Positions 1 to 8,183 of a stretch of DNA of 64,000 nt are shown one piece after another. The first letter of the stretch is position 1; each line of letters starts with the position of its first letter. Made by a program: the position numbers and the translations under genes. Source of the stretch: Paraclostridium hominis. Its GTDB lineage: Bacteria > Bacillota > Clostridia > Peptostreptococcales > Peptostreptococcaceae. The notes below the pieces were generated by a model. The model made no database searches. It saw only the letters and a list, made by a program, of their open reading frames with translations, and was not told the DNA's origin. The stretch spans positions 1,178,001 through 1,242,000 of the forward strand of contig NZ_JACRWD010000001.1 in the NCBI RefSeq assembly GCF_014306135.1. Reading direction: 5' to 3'.

Positions 1-2
1 TA

Positions 3-719
3 GGGAAGTTAACAGGTCTCCCTATATCGGTAGTTATGTTAGGAATAGGTATTCCTCTAGTAATATTTTCAATAAAGATATTAGGCATAAAAGATTCAAT
101 CAAAACCCTTATAGGCATGAGTATATTCTCAGCAATATTAAGTCTTACATCCAAACTATCTAATACACATGTAACTGAGGATGTATTATTATGTTCAGTA
201 TCTGGTGCACTTTGTTTGGGAGTTGGACTTGGAATTATTCTTAAAATGGATGCTTCAACAGGAGGAACAGATCTTATAGCTTTAATGCTAAATAAAATTT
301 TTCCAAATATACCACTTTCTAAATTTATGATTATGTTAGATGGAATGGTTGTCATATCTGCAGGTTTAGCTAGCAAAAACTTAGAAACTGCACTTTATTC
401 AGGTGTTGCACTTTATATTATAGTAAAAGTTGTAGATGCTATAGTTTCTGACTTTAACTATTCCAAAGCATTTATGATTATATCTAATGAACCAAATGCC
501 TTAAGAGATGGTATTAATAAAGAAATTAAAAGAGGTGTTACTTTTCTTCAAGGCAAAGGGGGGTATACCAACGAAGATAAAAATGTATTATTAGTTGTTG
601 TTTCTAAAAATGAAGAAGTTCATTTAAAGAAAGTCATTAAAAATATAGATCCTTCTGCATTTATAATTGTCACTGATGTTCATGAAGTTTTAGGTGAAGG
701 TTTTAAAGCTATAGCTTAG
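3..719 (+). CDS. YitT family membrane protein, 5' end outside window
   Basis: The reading frame is open from the left window edge, so the ATG at 36 is internal and the true start lies upstream. The N-terminal part holds hydrophobic helices with a Gly-rich GLGIILKMDASTGGTD segment typical of the YitT/DUF161 membrane domain. The last 80 or so residues (KAFMIISNEPNALRDGI to the end) match the soluble DUF2179 domain in sequence style. Full family members have about 280-290 residues, so roughly 50 are missing. The function of YitT proteins is not settled. Confidence is in the family, not in a role. Confidence 0.85.
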   Translation, partial: GKLTGLPISVVMLGIGIPLVIFSIKILGIKDSIKTLIGMSIFSAILSLTSKLSNTHVTEDVLLCSVSGALCLGVGLGIILKMDASTGGTDLIALMLNKIFPNIPLSKFMIMLDGMVVISAGLASKNLETALYSGVALYIIVKVVDAIVSDFNYSKAFMIISNEPNALRDGINKEIKRGVTFLQGKGGYTNEDKNVLLVVVSKNEEVHLKKVIKNIDPSAFIIVTDVHEVLGEGFKAIA

Positions 720-780
720 CAACATTATCCTCTTAAAATCATAATTTATATTTATATACATGATTTTAGGAGGAATTTTT

Positions 781-1191
781 ATGTCTAATGCTCAATATGG
801 AGATTTAATTTTTGTTGATCATGGATTATATAAGCATTTTGGCATATATATAAACGATGATTGCGTTATACATTATGATGGTAAAATTGATGATAAGTTT
901 CTAAGACATATGTGCATTCGTCAAACTAATATGGATAGATTTTTAGCTGGCAAAAATAGTTTTAAAGTATATAATGATAAAAATTGTAATATAACTTCCC
1001 GTGATGTAGTAAATAGAGCTAAATCACGTTTAGGGGAAAAAAATTTCAATTTAGTATTTAATAATTGTGAACATTTTGGATTATGGTGCAAAACTGGAAT
1101 TAGTAAATCTAACCAAGTAGATTTATTAACACTACTACTAGTATTCGTAATTGTAGGAACAGACTACTATAATAAAAAAGGCAGAGATTAA
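781..1191 (+). CDS. LRAT/HRASLS-fold (NlpC/P60 superfamily) protein with C-terminal membrane segment
   Basis: I chose the ATG at 781 because AGGAGG at 768-773 is correctly spaced; an in-frame ATG at 760 lies before that site. The 136-residue product has KHFGIY with His19, a second His at 31, and NNCEHF with Cys96, which is the His/His/Cys arrangement of lecithin-retinol-acyltransferase-like proteins. The end (DLLTLLLVFVIVGTDYY) is a probable membrane anchor, as in vertebrate HRASLS phospholipid acyltransferases. A lipid acyl-transfer or thiol hydrolase role is inferred from the family. The substrate is unknown. The stop codon forms the loop of the terminator that follows. Confidence 0.75.
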   Translation: MSNAQYGDLIFVDHGLYKHFGIYINDDCVIHYDGKIDDKFLRHMCIRQTNMDRFLAGKNSFKVYNDKNCNITSRDVVNRAKSRLGEKNFNLVFNNCEHFGLWCKTGISKSNQVDLLTLLLVFVIVGTDYYNKKGRD

Positions 1192-1200
1192 ATCTCTGCC
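1174..1200 (-). terminator. Intrinsic terminator, mainly for the minus-strand gene at 1230
   Basis: A 9-bp perfect stem (1180-1188 with 1192-1200) has a TAA loop, which is the stop codon of the plus-strand LRAT gene. Six A residues at 1174-1179 give a U-run only on the minus strand. Confidence 0.8.
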
Positions 1201-1229
1201 TAAAATACTATATCATATCAAATTTAGAT

Positions 1230-1616
1230 TTAAATTGAAGGATATTCTATATCAAAGAACAATAAAACTCTAGCTGTTTGAGCTCCTGAAAGAATTTGAA
1301 CTGTTACAGCATTTAAAGCAGCTACAGAAATTGCTGCCTCATCATTTGCTTCTACAACTATATTTGAACCATCTACTACAAAATTTATAGTTGCTCTTGA
1401 TAAATTTCTCAGGATTACTGTACCTCTTACAAAAGCAGTTCCTGGATTTGCTACATAAACTGTTTTAACTCCTGTTGTAGCAGTTGTTCTTAAAGTAAAT
1501 TGTTCTTTAATAAATGAATCAGGATTACAACAAACACTACTAATCTTATTTTTTACATCATCCCAATCTGAATTAGTATTATCTTCACAACAAAATTTAT
1601 TATAAAATTCACTCAT
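1230..1616 (-). CDS. Small beta-rich protein with N-terminal CC motifs; possible S-Ena/DUF3992-like spore appendage subunit
   Basis: The 128-residue product starts after a strong GGAGGT (1625-1630). It has a short hydrophilic N-terminus with two Cys-Cys pairs (FCCED and VCCNPD). Then comes a single beta-sandwich-like domain of alternating hydrophobic residues (TVYVANPGTAFVRGTVILR, TINFVVDGSNIVVEAN). The combination of an N-terminal CC connector and a small Ig-like domain resembles the S-Ena endospore appendage subunits of Bacillus. That is a resemblance in pattern, not a confirmed match. It stands alone, with its own terminator. It could instead be another spore-coat or surface protein. Confidence 0.45.
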   Translation of the reverse strand: MSEFYNKFCCEDNTNSDWDDVKNKISSVCCNPDSFIKEQFTLRTTATTGVKTVYVANPGTAFVRGTVILRNLSRATINFVVDGSNIVVEANDEAAISVAALNAVTVQILSGAQTARVLLFFDIEYPSI

Positions 1617-1740
1617 TATTATATACCTCCTTAAATAGAACTAGTTATAACCAGCCCTTAATATATATAATATTCTTTATATATATTTTGTTTACACTAT
1701 ACCCCAATATTTTTATATTTTTTTACAAAACTTGACAAAT

Positions 1741-1777
1741 AAAAAAGCACTACTTATTTTAAATAAGTTAGTGCTTT
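1741..1777 (-). terminator. Intrinsic terminator after the displaced ABC-F gene end
   Basis: Stem 1744-1759 pairs with 1761-1777 and is followed on the minus strand by a U-run (A's at 1741-1746). It directly follows the ABC-F 3' fragment, and is probably the original terminator of that gene before insertion of the element. Confidence 0.8.
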
Positions 1778-1786
1778 AAAGACTTC

Positions 1787-2036
1787 TTAATTACTTTTAG
1801 AATCTCCATACATTTCTTTTAATTGATTTTGTATGTCTTTGTTTTCTAAATACTCATCAAGAGTAGTTTTTCTATCCATTACTCCATTTGGAGTTATTTC
1901 TATTATTCTATTTGCAAGAGTTTGTATCATCTCGTGGTAATGAGAGTTAAATATTAATACTCCTGGGAACTTTTCTAAACCTTTATTTACAGAAGTTATA
2001 GATTCTAGGTCTAAGTGGTTAGTTGGGCCGTCTAAA
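1787..2036 (-). pseudogene. Duplicate 3' end of the ABC-F ATPase gene (about 82 codons)
   Basis: The minus strand encodes DGPTNHLDLESITSVNKG and continues in frame to EMYGDSKSN and a stop at 1787. This is nearly the same as the C-terminus of the intact ABC-F protein at 4142-5770. By eye the DNA copies differ at roughly 13 of 245 positions, mostly near the stop codon. Two conserved residues have changed: the Walker B region (DDPTNH to DGPTNH) and the H-loop (SHDHE to SHYHE). Homology stops sharply at about 2036. There is no start codon or ribosome site, so it should not be expressed as a protein. Best explanation: the displaced original gene end left by site-specific integration. Confidence 0.9.
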
Positions 2037-2075
2037 GAAGCTATTAAAAAATCTAACCTTGTTAATCTAATAGAT

Positions 2076-2120
2076 AAAAAGATTACCTATATAACCTTAT
2101 GAATATTTAGGTAATCTTTT
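2076..2120 (-). terminator. Intrinsic terminator after the cargo gene
   Basis: Stem 2077-2088 (aaaagattacct) pairs with 2109-2120 and is flanked by A and T runs on both sides. It ends the minus-strand gene at 2171. Confidence 0.8.
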
Positions 2121-2170
2121 TTATTATATACACTTTTAATAAATTTATTTTAACTGTTTATCGCTCCTAG

Positions 2171-2680
2171 TTATATACTAAGAAGCTTTTCTTCTATATA
2201 TTCCTTAAATGGTTTACCTGCTATTGTTACTGGGCCTTCCCCAAATAAATCTACTGTAATATTAAAGAAATTGATTATTAATTTATTTTCATCAATATAA
2301 TATTCATCCATATGTCCTGGAATAAATATTACCTCATATTCTTCCTTACTTAATTTATCTTCCATATAGTCTAAATTAAGCTGCTTTACTGGTGCTATCA
2401 TCATATTTGTAAATTCCAAATCTTCAAGCATCCACATATTTTTATTCCAGTATCTACTTTCCTTTTTTGTTGGTTTATTTAAAAGTTCTCTGTTTGACAT
2501 TGCGGAAAGTACCTTTCTTACAGATTCCTTTGTAAAGTCTTCATCATATAGATATTTCATATCCGTTTGATCCGATAGTTCTACAAAAAATGAATCTGCT
2601 ATCTTTTCCTTTTGATGTACTGAATCCCAAATATAAAGCATCATTTCTAAGATTTCACTTTTAATTACAATTTTAGCCAA
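2171..2680 (-). CDS. Conserved-looking protein of unknown function, element cargo
   Basis: I place the start at the TTG at 2680 (169 residues), because GGGGGA at 2687-2692 is well spaced to it; an upstream GTG at 2734 has no ribosome site. The sequence is acidic and soluble, with no signal or membrane segment. Notable stretches are YDEDFTKESVRKVLSAMSN, NKPTKKESRYWNKNMWMLED and FIPGHMDEYYI. It reminds me of a family with the placeholder name TDE2712, but I cannot verify this. It lies inside the integrative element with its own terminator, so it is the element's only visible cargo. Confidence 0.7.
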   Translation of the reverse strand: MAKIVIKSEILEMMLYIWDSVHQKEKIADSFFVELSDQTDMKYLYDEDFTKESVRKVLSAMSNRELLNKPTKKESRYWNKNMWMLEDLEFTNMMIAPVKQLNLDYMEDKLSKEEYEVIFIPGHMDEYYIDENKLIINFFNITVDLFGEGPVTIAGKPFKEYIEEKLLSI

Positions 2681-2734
2681 GTTAAATCCCCCTTTTTTCT
2701 TTAAATATTTTTTTATCTGCGAACTACTCTCCAC

Positions 2735-3104
2735 TTAAATTAACCTTCAGTTTCCGTTCCCAGCCCCCCTAATTGGCTTGTGAATAGAAACAACTCTGTA
2801 TGTTTCATGCCTTAGTTTTCGCTCCACATACAGTTGGCGATTGGTTGAATATTTTACAGTTTTGAAAGTTCTACCATATTACCAGTATAGCACAAAATCA
2901 AGAACATTACCTCTTTCTATAATTTTCTAACCAATATTATACCATAATTTTACACTAAGTCTAAAAAATTAATAGCTTTATAAGTTATTTTGTATAAAGC
3001 TTAATACTATAAATAGTATTTAAAATCTACTATAATTTGTTCCAGTATTATTAGATTGAGTATAATTTTATATGCAAAGAGATATATGTAGTATAACATT
3101 TTAT
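2735..3104. other. Non-coding stretch with GC-richer structured segment
   Basis: No gene was found. The part at 2750-2880 is richer in GC than its surroundings. It contains an imperfect hairpin, 2791-2803 (caactctgtatgt) with 2826-2836 (acatacagttg). It could be the end of an insertion sequence or a piece of structured RNA carried by the element; I could not assign it. The rest is plain AT-rich DNA. Confidence 0.4.
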
Positions 3105-4019
3105 TCATCTTAAACTTTCAAGTATTGAACTTCCTTTAGCCATTTCTATAACATCGTCTTTAGTTAATCCTCGAAGATACTCCTCTGTTATACTTAAGTT
3201 ACAATGACCTAATAACTTAGATACTAAATGTACATTCCCAGTATTCTTTAGCATCATTACTACGTAAGTATGTCTAAAATTATGTGGGTAAGCTTTTTGC
3301 TCAGGTATATTACAATCTTTACATACTCTATTAACAACCTGTCCTATATTTTGTTGCCACATTCTATTTCCACTTTTTGAAAGTATATAAAAATCTTCTA
3401 TAATACTTTCTTTTTTTAATTTCTTAAAGTACTCTTCTTTAATTCTTTTGTATCTTCTCATTTGCTTTTCTAATAACTTGCTTATAGGTACTACCCTAGG
3501 TTTACTATTTTTAGTTACTTTAAAATAAACAAATCCATCATGTATATCAGATTCCTTGAGATAGCTCAGCTAATGGTTTCTACATCCAGTTTCTATCAAA
3601 AATGAAATTATTAAATTATCTCTTACATCTAAAAACTTTCTAGACCTCTTATTCCAATCTACTAGTCGTTTTACTTCCTCATTAGTAAATACTTCTATAA
3701 TCTTTTTATCTTTTACTCTTTCTAGTTTTATGCTCATAGCTGGATTTTTTTTAATTATTTGTTCATCTATAAGGTAGTTAAACATTCCTCTTAATGCAGA
3801 TATGTAAGTATTCAAAGTCTTTTGTTTTAGACCTCTTTCTTTATTAAATTGATGAAATGACTTAATATCAGATATACTTATTTTTTTCACATCTGTATTT
3901 TCTTTTATAAATTTACTAAATATATTTAAGGAATTTTTATAAGACCTTATTGTTTCTTTACTTGTATCTGTTATTTCTAATTTATCTATATACTCTGTTA
4001 TTGCATCTATTAATTGCAT
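3105..4019 (-). pseudogene. Tyrosine recombinase/integrase interrupted by one in-frame TAG
   Basis: The start at 4019 follows AGGAGGT (4028-4034). Codons 1-150 give a SAM-like core-binding domain, then the catalytic-domain start ETGCRNH with the first catalytic Arg. A TAG stop at 3570-3572 follows. The same frame continues without a shift through LSYLKESDI and FVYFKVTK to HNFRHTYV (His-x-x-Arg), LLGHCNLSITEEYLR (final His and catalytic Tyr) and the end at 3105. Family alignments usually have Glu after this position (RxxEL), so a single GAG-to-TAG change would explain it. The total of 304 codons is normal for XerC/D-like phage integrases. It is likely inactive unless the stop is read through. 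Confidence 0.9.
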
Positions 4020-4141
4020 AAAAAAATACCTCCTATATTTGAAAAAGTAGAACATAGACGTTCTTCATCTTATCGAATATAAAAGGTATTCCAAAACCTA
4101 TATTATTAAGTTTTAATTTATTATATATACATTATTAGCAA

Positions 4142-5770
4142 TTATTTTTTAGAGTCTCCGTACATTTCTTTTAATTGAGCTTGTATATCTTTATTTTCTA
4201 AGTATTCATCAAGAGTAGTTTTTCTATCCATTATTCCATTTGGAGTTATTTCTATTATTCTATTTGCAAGAGTTTGTATCATCTCGTGGTCATGAGAGTT
4301 AAATATTAATACTCCTGGGAACTTTTCTAAACCTTTGTTTACAGAAGTTATAGATTCTAGGTCTAAGTGGTTAGTTGGGTCATCTAAAACTAATACGTTA
4401 GCATTAGATAACATTAACTTAGATAACATACATCTAACTTTTTCTCCTCCAGATAAAACTTGAGCTTGTTTTAAAGCTTCTTCTCCAGAGAACAACATTC
4501 TACCTAAGAAACCTCTTATGAAACTTTCACTTTTTTCTTCTGAATATTGTCTTAACCAGTCAACTAGTGAATACTCTACACCATCAAAGTATTTATTGTG
4601 GTTTTTAGGAAGATAACTTTGAGAAGTTGTTACTCCCCATTTGAAATCTCCACTATCAGGAGTATCTTCACCCATTATTATATTAAATAATGTAGTTATA
4701 GCTATCTCATCTCCTAAGAATGCTACTTTATCATCTCTATCTAATCTGAAAGTTACATTATCTAAAACTTTAACACCATCTACAGTCTTAGTTAAATTGT
4801 TTACTTCTAAAACTTCATTTCCAATTTCTCTTTCAGGTGTAAATCCAACATATGGATATCTTCTTCTTGATGGTTGTATATCTTCTACTTCTAATTTTTC
4901 TAATTGTTTCTTTCTAGAAGTTGCTTGCTTTGCTTTAGAAGCATTTGAGCTGAATCTTGCGATGAACTCTTTTAATTGAGCTATTTTTTCTTCAGCTTTC
5001 TTATTTTGATCTTTAGCTAATTGTAATGCTAATTGGCTTGACTCATACCAGAAGTCATAGTTACCAACATACATTTGTATCTTACCAAAGTCAACATCAA
5101 CTATATTTGTACATATTTGGTTTAAGAAGTGTCTATCATGTGATACAACTATTACTATAGAATCTTCTAAATCCATTATGAAGTTATTTAACCAATTTAT
5201 TGATTGGAAATCTAAGTGGTTTGTAGGTTCGTCCATTATTAGTATTTCTGGCTTACCAAATAAAGCTTGAGCTAATAATACCTTAACTTTATCTCCACCC
5301 GTTAATTCTTTCATTTGCTTGTAGTGTAAGTCTTTTGTTATACCAAGACCCATTAATAATTTTTCTGCATTAGTTTCCGCATCCCATCCATCAAGTTCAG
5401 CAAATTCTCCTTCAAGTTCAGCAGCTTTTATACCATCTTCTTCAGAAAAATCTGGTTTCATATATAATGCATCTTTTTCTTTCATTATTTCATAAAGTCT
5501 AGTATGTCCCATTATAACAACATCTAAAACAGTATCTTCTTCGTATTTGAAGTGGTCCTGTCTAAGAACTGACATTCTTTCTTTTTCAGTTATAGATACA
5601 CTTCCAGTATTTGCTTCTATATCACCAGCTAATATTTTAAGGAAAGTAGATTTTCCTGCTCCATTAGCTCCTATTATCCCGTAACAATTTCCTTTAGTGA
5701 ATTTTAAGTTAACGTCTTTGAATAACTCTTTATCCCCAAATCTAAGACCAACATTAGTAACTTGTAACAT
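4142..5770 (-). CDS. ABC-F family ATPase (YkpA/YbiT-like), ribosome-associated type
   Basis: The 542-residue protein has two nucleotide-binding domains and no membrane segment. NBD1 has Walker A GANGAGKST near residue 36, signature LTGGDKVKV, Walker B and MDEPTNHLD, and H-loop VSHDRH. A charged linker (about 245-300) follows. NBD2 has signature LSGGEKVR and LDDPTNHLD, but its Walker A is degenerate: GDEIAITTLF has no GK(S/T). ABC-F proteins act on the ribosome in translation or antibiotic protection; which applies here cannot be told. The last 82 codons may have been brought in by the adjacent integrative element. Confidence 0.92.
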   Translation of the reverse strand: MLQVTNVGLRFGDKELFKDVNLKFTKGNCYGIIGANGAGKSTFLKILAGDIEANTGSVSITEKERMSVLRQDHFKYEEDTVLDVVIMGHTRLYEIMKEKDALYMKPDFSEEDGIKAAELEGEFAELDGWDAETNAEKLLMGLGITKDLHYKQMKELTGGDKVKVLLAQALFGKPEILIMDEPTNHLDFQSINWLNNFIMDLEDSIVIVVSHDRHFLNQICTNIVDVDFGKIQMYVGNYDFWYESSQLALQLAKDQNKKAEEKIAQLKEFIARFSSNASKAKQATSRKKQLEKLEVEDIQPSRRRYPYVGFTPEREIGNEVLEVNNLTKTVDGVKVLDNVTFRLDRDDKVAFLGDEIAITTLFNIIMGEDTPDSGDFKWGVTTSQSYLPKNHNKYFDGVEYSLVDWLRQYSEEKSESFIRGFLGRMLFSGEEALKQAQVLSGGEKVRCMLSKLMLSNANVLVLDDPTNHLDLESITSVNKGLEKFPGVLIFNSHDHEMIQTLANRIIEITPNGIMDRKTTLDEYLENKDIQAQLKEMYGDSKK

Positions 5771-5823
5771 TCGCTTATTTCCTTTCTAACTACTAAAATT
5801 TATAAAATTTTACAACTCTTCTA

Positions 5824-5852
5824 ATAATATAATAAATTTATGACTTAGTCAA
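5824..5852 (-). promoter_or_regulatory. Sigma-A-type promoter for the ABC-F gene
   Basis: TTGACT (5847-5852), 17 bp, TATTAT (5824-5829) on the minus strand, about 50 bp before the ATG at 5770. It starts immediately after the stop codon of the upstream gene. Confidence 0.7.
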
Positions 5853-6869
5853 CTACTTAGCAAAATTACAGGCTGGGTAAGTACAAACCTCACAGTTCAT
5901 GCAAAGACCACCATGTCCATATCTTGCTATATCTTCTTTAGTTAATTTTTCATCTATTAATATTCTTGGAAGTATAACGTCTAAAACAGTTGTTTTAGAA
6001 TACATTGCACACCCCGGTATCCCAAGTATGGTAGCATTTTTATTATAAGCTAATAAAAACATAGCTCCAGGTAGTATTGGAGATCCATAAGTTATTATAT
6101 CTGCTCCAGACATCTTTATAGCAGCTGGAGTTAAATCATCAGGATCTACACTCATTCCACCTGTACAAAGTATTATTTCAGCACCTTGACTTAAAAAGTT
6201 ATCTATAGCTTCTTTTATTATAAAAGTATCATCTGGACATATAATTTGTCCTAGTATCTCACAATCATAAGCTTTCATTTTTTCTTTCATGACAGGCCCA
6301 AATTTATCTACGATTCTTTTATGGTATACTTCATTTCCAGTAGTTACGATTCCTACTTTCTTTTTCTTAAAAGGAACTACATTTATTATTTTTTCTTCTC
6401 CTACAACTTCTTTTGCTTTATCCAATTTTTCTTGTTCTACCATTAAAGGTATTACTCTTGTTCCTGCAACCTTAAGCCCTTTATGAACTATATAATTATT
6501 ATGAAGAGTTGCCATCATTATGTCATCAATACAATTTAACTTAAATAATTTTTCAACATCTACTTTTAAAAGTCCATCTACCTTAGATATAAAATCTATT
6601 TTACCTTCTTTTATTTCACTAAATTCTAAATTTTTACCAGCAGTTATATCTTTTAAAAATATAGCACCATCATTTTCATGAACCATACCTTCTTCTTTTT
6701 CAAAAACATATAAATGGTCTTTACCTAATGATAGAAGTTTTTTAATATCTTCTTCTTTTACTACATGTCCTTTTTTAAATGCTCTTCCTTTAAATTCTCC
6801 AGGTATTATCTGCGTTATATCATGACATAATACATGGCCTACAGAATCTACTGTCTTTATTTTTTTCAT
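5853..6869 (-). CDS. Molybdopterin-binding MoeA/MogA-like protein of the molybdenum hydroxylase cluster
   Basis: The 338-residue protein has a MoCF-type domain in its second half (KKKVGIVTTGNEVY, ILCTGGMSVDPDDLTPAAI, LPGAMFLL, GIPGCAMY), the molybdopterin-binding signature. The C-terminus is cysteine-rich (CMNCEVCTYPAC), like a small metal site. It is shorter than classical MoeA and is the type found beside xanthine-dehydrogenase-family genes in clostridia. It ends the patB-yqeC-mocA operon (10-bp gap to mocA). It probably helps to insert or modify the cofactor; the exact step is inferred. Confidence 0.85.
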   Translation of the reverse strand: MKKIKTVDSVGHVLCHDITQIIPGEFKGRAFKKGHVVKEEDIKKLLSLGKDHLYVFEKEEGMVHENDGAIFLKDITAGKNLEFSEIKEGKIDFISKVDGLLKVDVEKLFKLNCIDDIMMATLHNNYIVHKGLKVAGTRVIPLMVEQEKLDKAKEVVGEEKIINVVPFKKKKVGIVTTGNEVYHKRIVDKFGPVMKEKMKAYDCEILGQIICPDDTFIIKEAIDNFLSQGAEIILCTGGMSVDPDDLTPAAIKMSGADIITYGSPILPGAMFLLAYNKNATILGIPGCAMYSKTTVLDVILPRILIDEKLTKEDIARYGHGGLCMNCEVCTYPACNFAK

Positions 6870-6879
6870 AACCCCTCCA

Positions 6880-7455
6880 CTAACTGTTGTATATATTTAT
6901 TAAGTTCTCATAATCTTTTTTAGTATCTATATCTAATAAAGTTTCTCTTTTTACATATATATATTTTATTTTATCATACTCACTTATTACTTTCTTACCT
7001 TTTTCGTCATTTTTTAACATTAGTAATTTATTTTTTAAGCATTTAGGAAATATAACTGGATTCCCTGTCTTATTTTCATACTTAGGAATTATTATATATT
7101 TATTGTTATCTTTAAAACATCTTATAAGATTATCTATATCCATTTTATTTAGCAGTGGTTGGTCTCCTACAAAAAACATATATCCCTCACATTCACTACT
7201 ATTTTTTATTCCTAACTTTATAGATTCACTTTGACCTAAGTAAGCTTTTTTATTTAATACTGTTTTAAAACTATATTTACTTGCTATGCTTAAAACTTCT
7301 TCATATTGACTTACTACTATAATTTCTTTAAAATTACTTTTTTTCAATATATCTAAAGTATTTTCAATAATAGTTTTTCCTCTATACTCCAGTAATAATT
7401 TATTATTACCCATTCTAGTTGAAAAACCGGATGCCATTACTATTGCATTTATCAT
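6880..7455 (-). CDS. mocA: MocA/MobA-like molybdenum cofactor nucleotidyltransferase
   Basis: The 191-residue protein begins MINAIVMASGFSTRMGNNKLL, the nucleotide-binding loop of MobA/MocA-type NTP transferases, and has FVGDQPLL (metal-binding Asp) at about residue 100 and TGNPVIFP later. MocA attaches CMP to molybdopterin to make the dinucleotide cofactor of the xanthine dehydrogenase family, which fits the xdh genes 7 kb away. The gene starts 2 bp after the yqeC stop, with its ribosome site inside yqeC. A selenium-hydroxylase maturation role (YgfJ type) is equally possible. Confidence 0.85.
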   Translation of the reverse strand: MINAIVMASGFSTRMGNNKLLLEYRGKTIIENTLDILKKSNFKEIIVVSQYEEVLSIASKYSFKTVLNKKAYLGQSESIKLGIKNSSECEGYMFFVGDQPLLNKMDIDNLIRCFKDNNKYIIIPKYENKTGNPVIFPKCLKNKLLMLKNDEKGKKVISEYDKIKYIYVKRETLLDIDTKKDYENLINIYNS

Positions 7456-7457
7456 AA

Positions 7458-8168
7458 TTATCCTTTCGTGTAATAATTTTTAATTAAGCTACCATATATT
7501 ATTTTTATACTGTCATCTTCCTTTCTAATAAGTTTTATTAAATCTTTAGCTAAAACCTCTTTAAATCTATCATCAACCTTATTTATAAATAATATTTTTT
7601 CTCCTACTGAATTTTTAAATAAACCATCTTTATTTAAAATTATATTTTTAAGGTTTTCTAAGTTAACTTTATCAGTATAATTACCGCATATACTTAAAAA
7701 TTTATCTAGCCTATGTATATTTTCATTATTTATATCCATATTAAATGAACTTATATCTACTATACCTATATTTTTAGTTGTCATGGGATGTACTAGTGGT
7801 TCATCCTCTCTCCATCCTTTTAGCTTTTTTCTTTTAGAACCATCACCTTCTATAAAACTTATATCAAATTTATTTAATATATTATCTAGTTCATTAAAAT
7901 TTAAACCTACTACCTTTTTTTCTTTATTTATATATTTACCACAAAGAGTAATACCCTTATTAATAATAAGGGTATTACTCTCGTCAATTAATATAATATT
8001 ATTGTAATCACTTTTCTTAGGTAAATATATCTTAGTTGTAGTAGTTAATAAAACTTTATAATCACTAGAGAATTCTTTAGTTAAATAGGTTATCAAAGAA
8101 GTTTTTCCTCCTGCTCCAACAACAGTTATAATATCTTTTTCTTTTATCTCTAGTAATTTTTTTAGCAT
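7458..8168 (-). CDS. yqeC: YqeC, selenium-dependent hydroxylase accessory protein
   Basis: The 236-residue protein has an N-terminal P-loop (VVGAGGKTSLITYLTKE) followed by LLTTTTKIYLP, FIEGDGSKRKKLKGW and FINKVDD. This is the pattern of the YqeC family linked to selenium-dependent molybdenum hydroxylases. Family knowledge: YqeC occurs in genomes with selenide-ligated Mo hydroxylases; its biochemistry is not fully known. It lies 15 bp after patB and 2 bp before mocA, so these form one operon. Its presence suggests that the xdh enzyme nearby carries a selenium ligand. Confidence 0.88.
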   Translation of the reverse strand: MLKKLLEIKEKDIITVVGAGGKTSLITYLTKEFSSDYKVLLTTTTKIYLPKKSDYNNIILIDESNTLIINKGITLCGKYINKEKKVVGLNFNELDNILNKFDISFIEGDGSKRKKLKGWREDEPLVHPMTTKNIGIVDISSFNMDINNENIHRLDKFLSICGNYTDKVNLENLKNIILNKDGLFKNSVGEKILFINKVDDRFKEVLAKDLIKLIRKEDDSIKIIYGSLIKNYYTKG

Positions 8169-8183
8169 ATACTCCTCCAGTAT

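Larger units (their letters stand above)
2037..4141. mobile_element. Small integrative element remnant inserted in the 3' end of an ABC-F gene
   Basis: Between the two copies of the ABC-F gene end lie a tyrosine integrase next to the intact copy, one cargo gene and non-coding DNA. This order is the classic product of integration into a gene's 3' end, with the element supplying a replacement end (4142-4387) and the displaced end left at 1787-2036. The integrase is broken by one stop codon, so the element is probably immobile now. The exact attachment core cannot be fixed by eye, because the copies are similar over about 245 bp. Confidence 0.7.

Noticed and set aside
3105..3461. Separate C-terminal recombinase gene
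   Set aside because: It is in the same frame as the upstream piece and is only divided from it by one TAG, so it is the second half of one broken gene.
4641..4979. Plus-strand open frame of 112 codons inside the ABC-F gene
   Set aside because: Antisense to a conserved gene with strong motifs, no ribosome site, low-complexity Ser/Leu-rich product.
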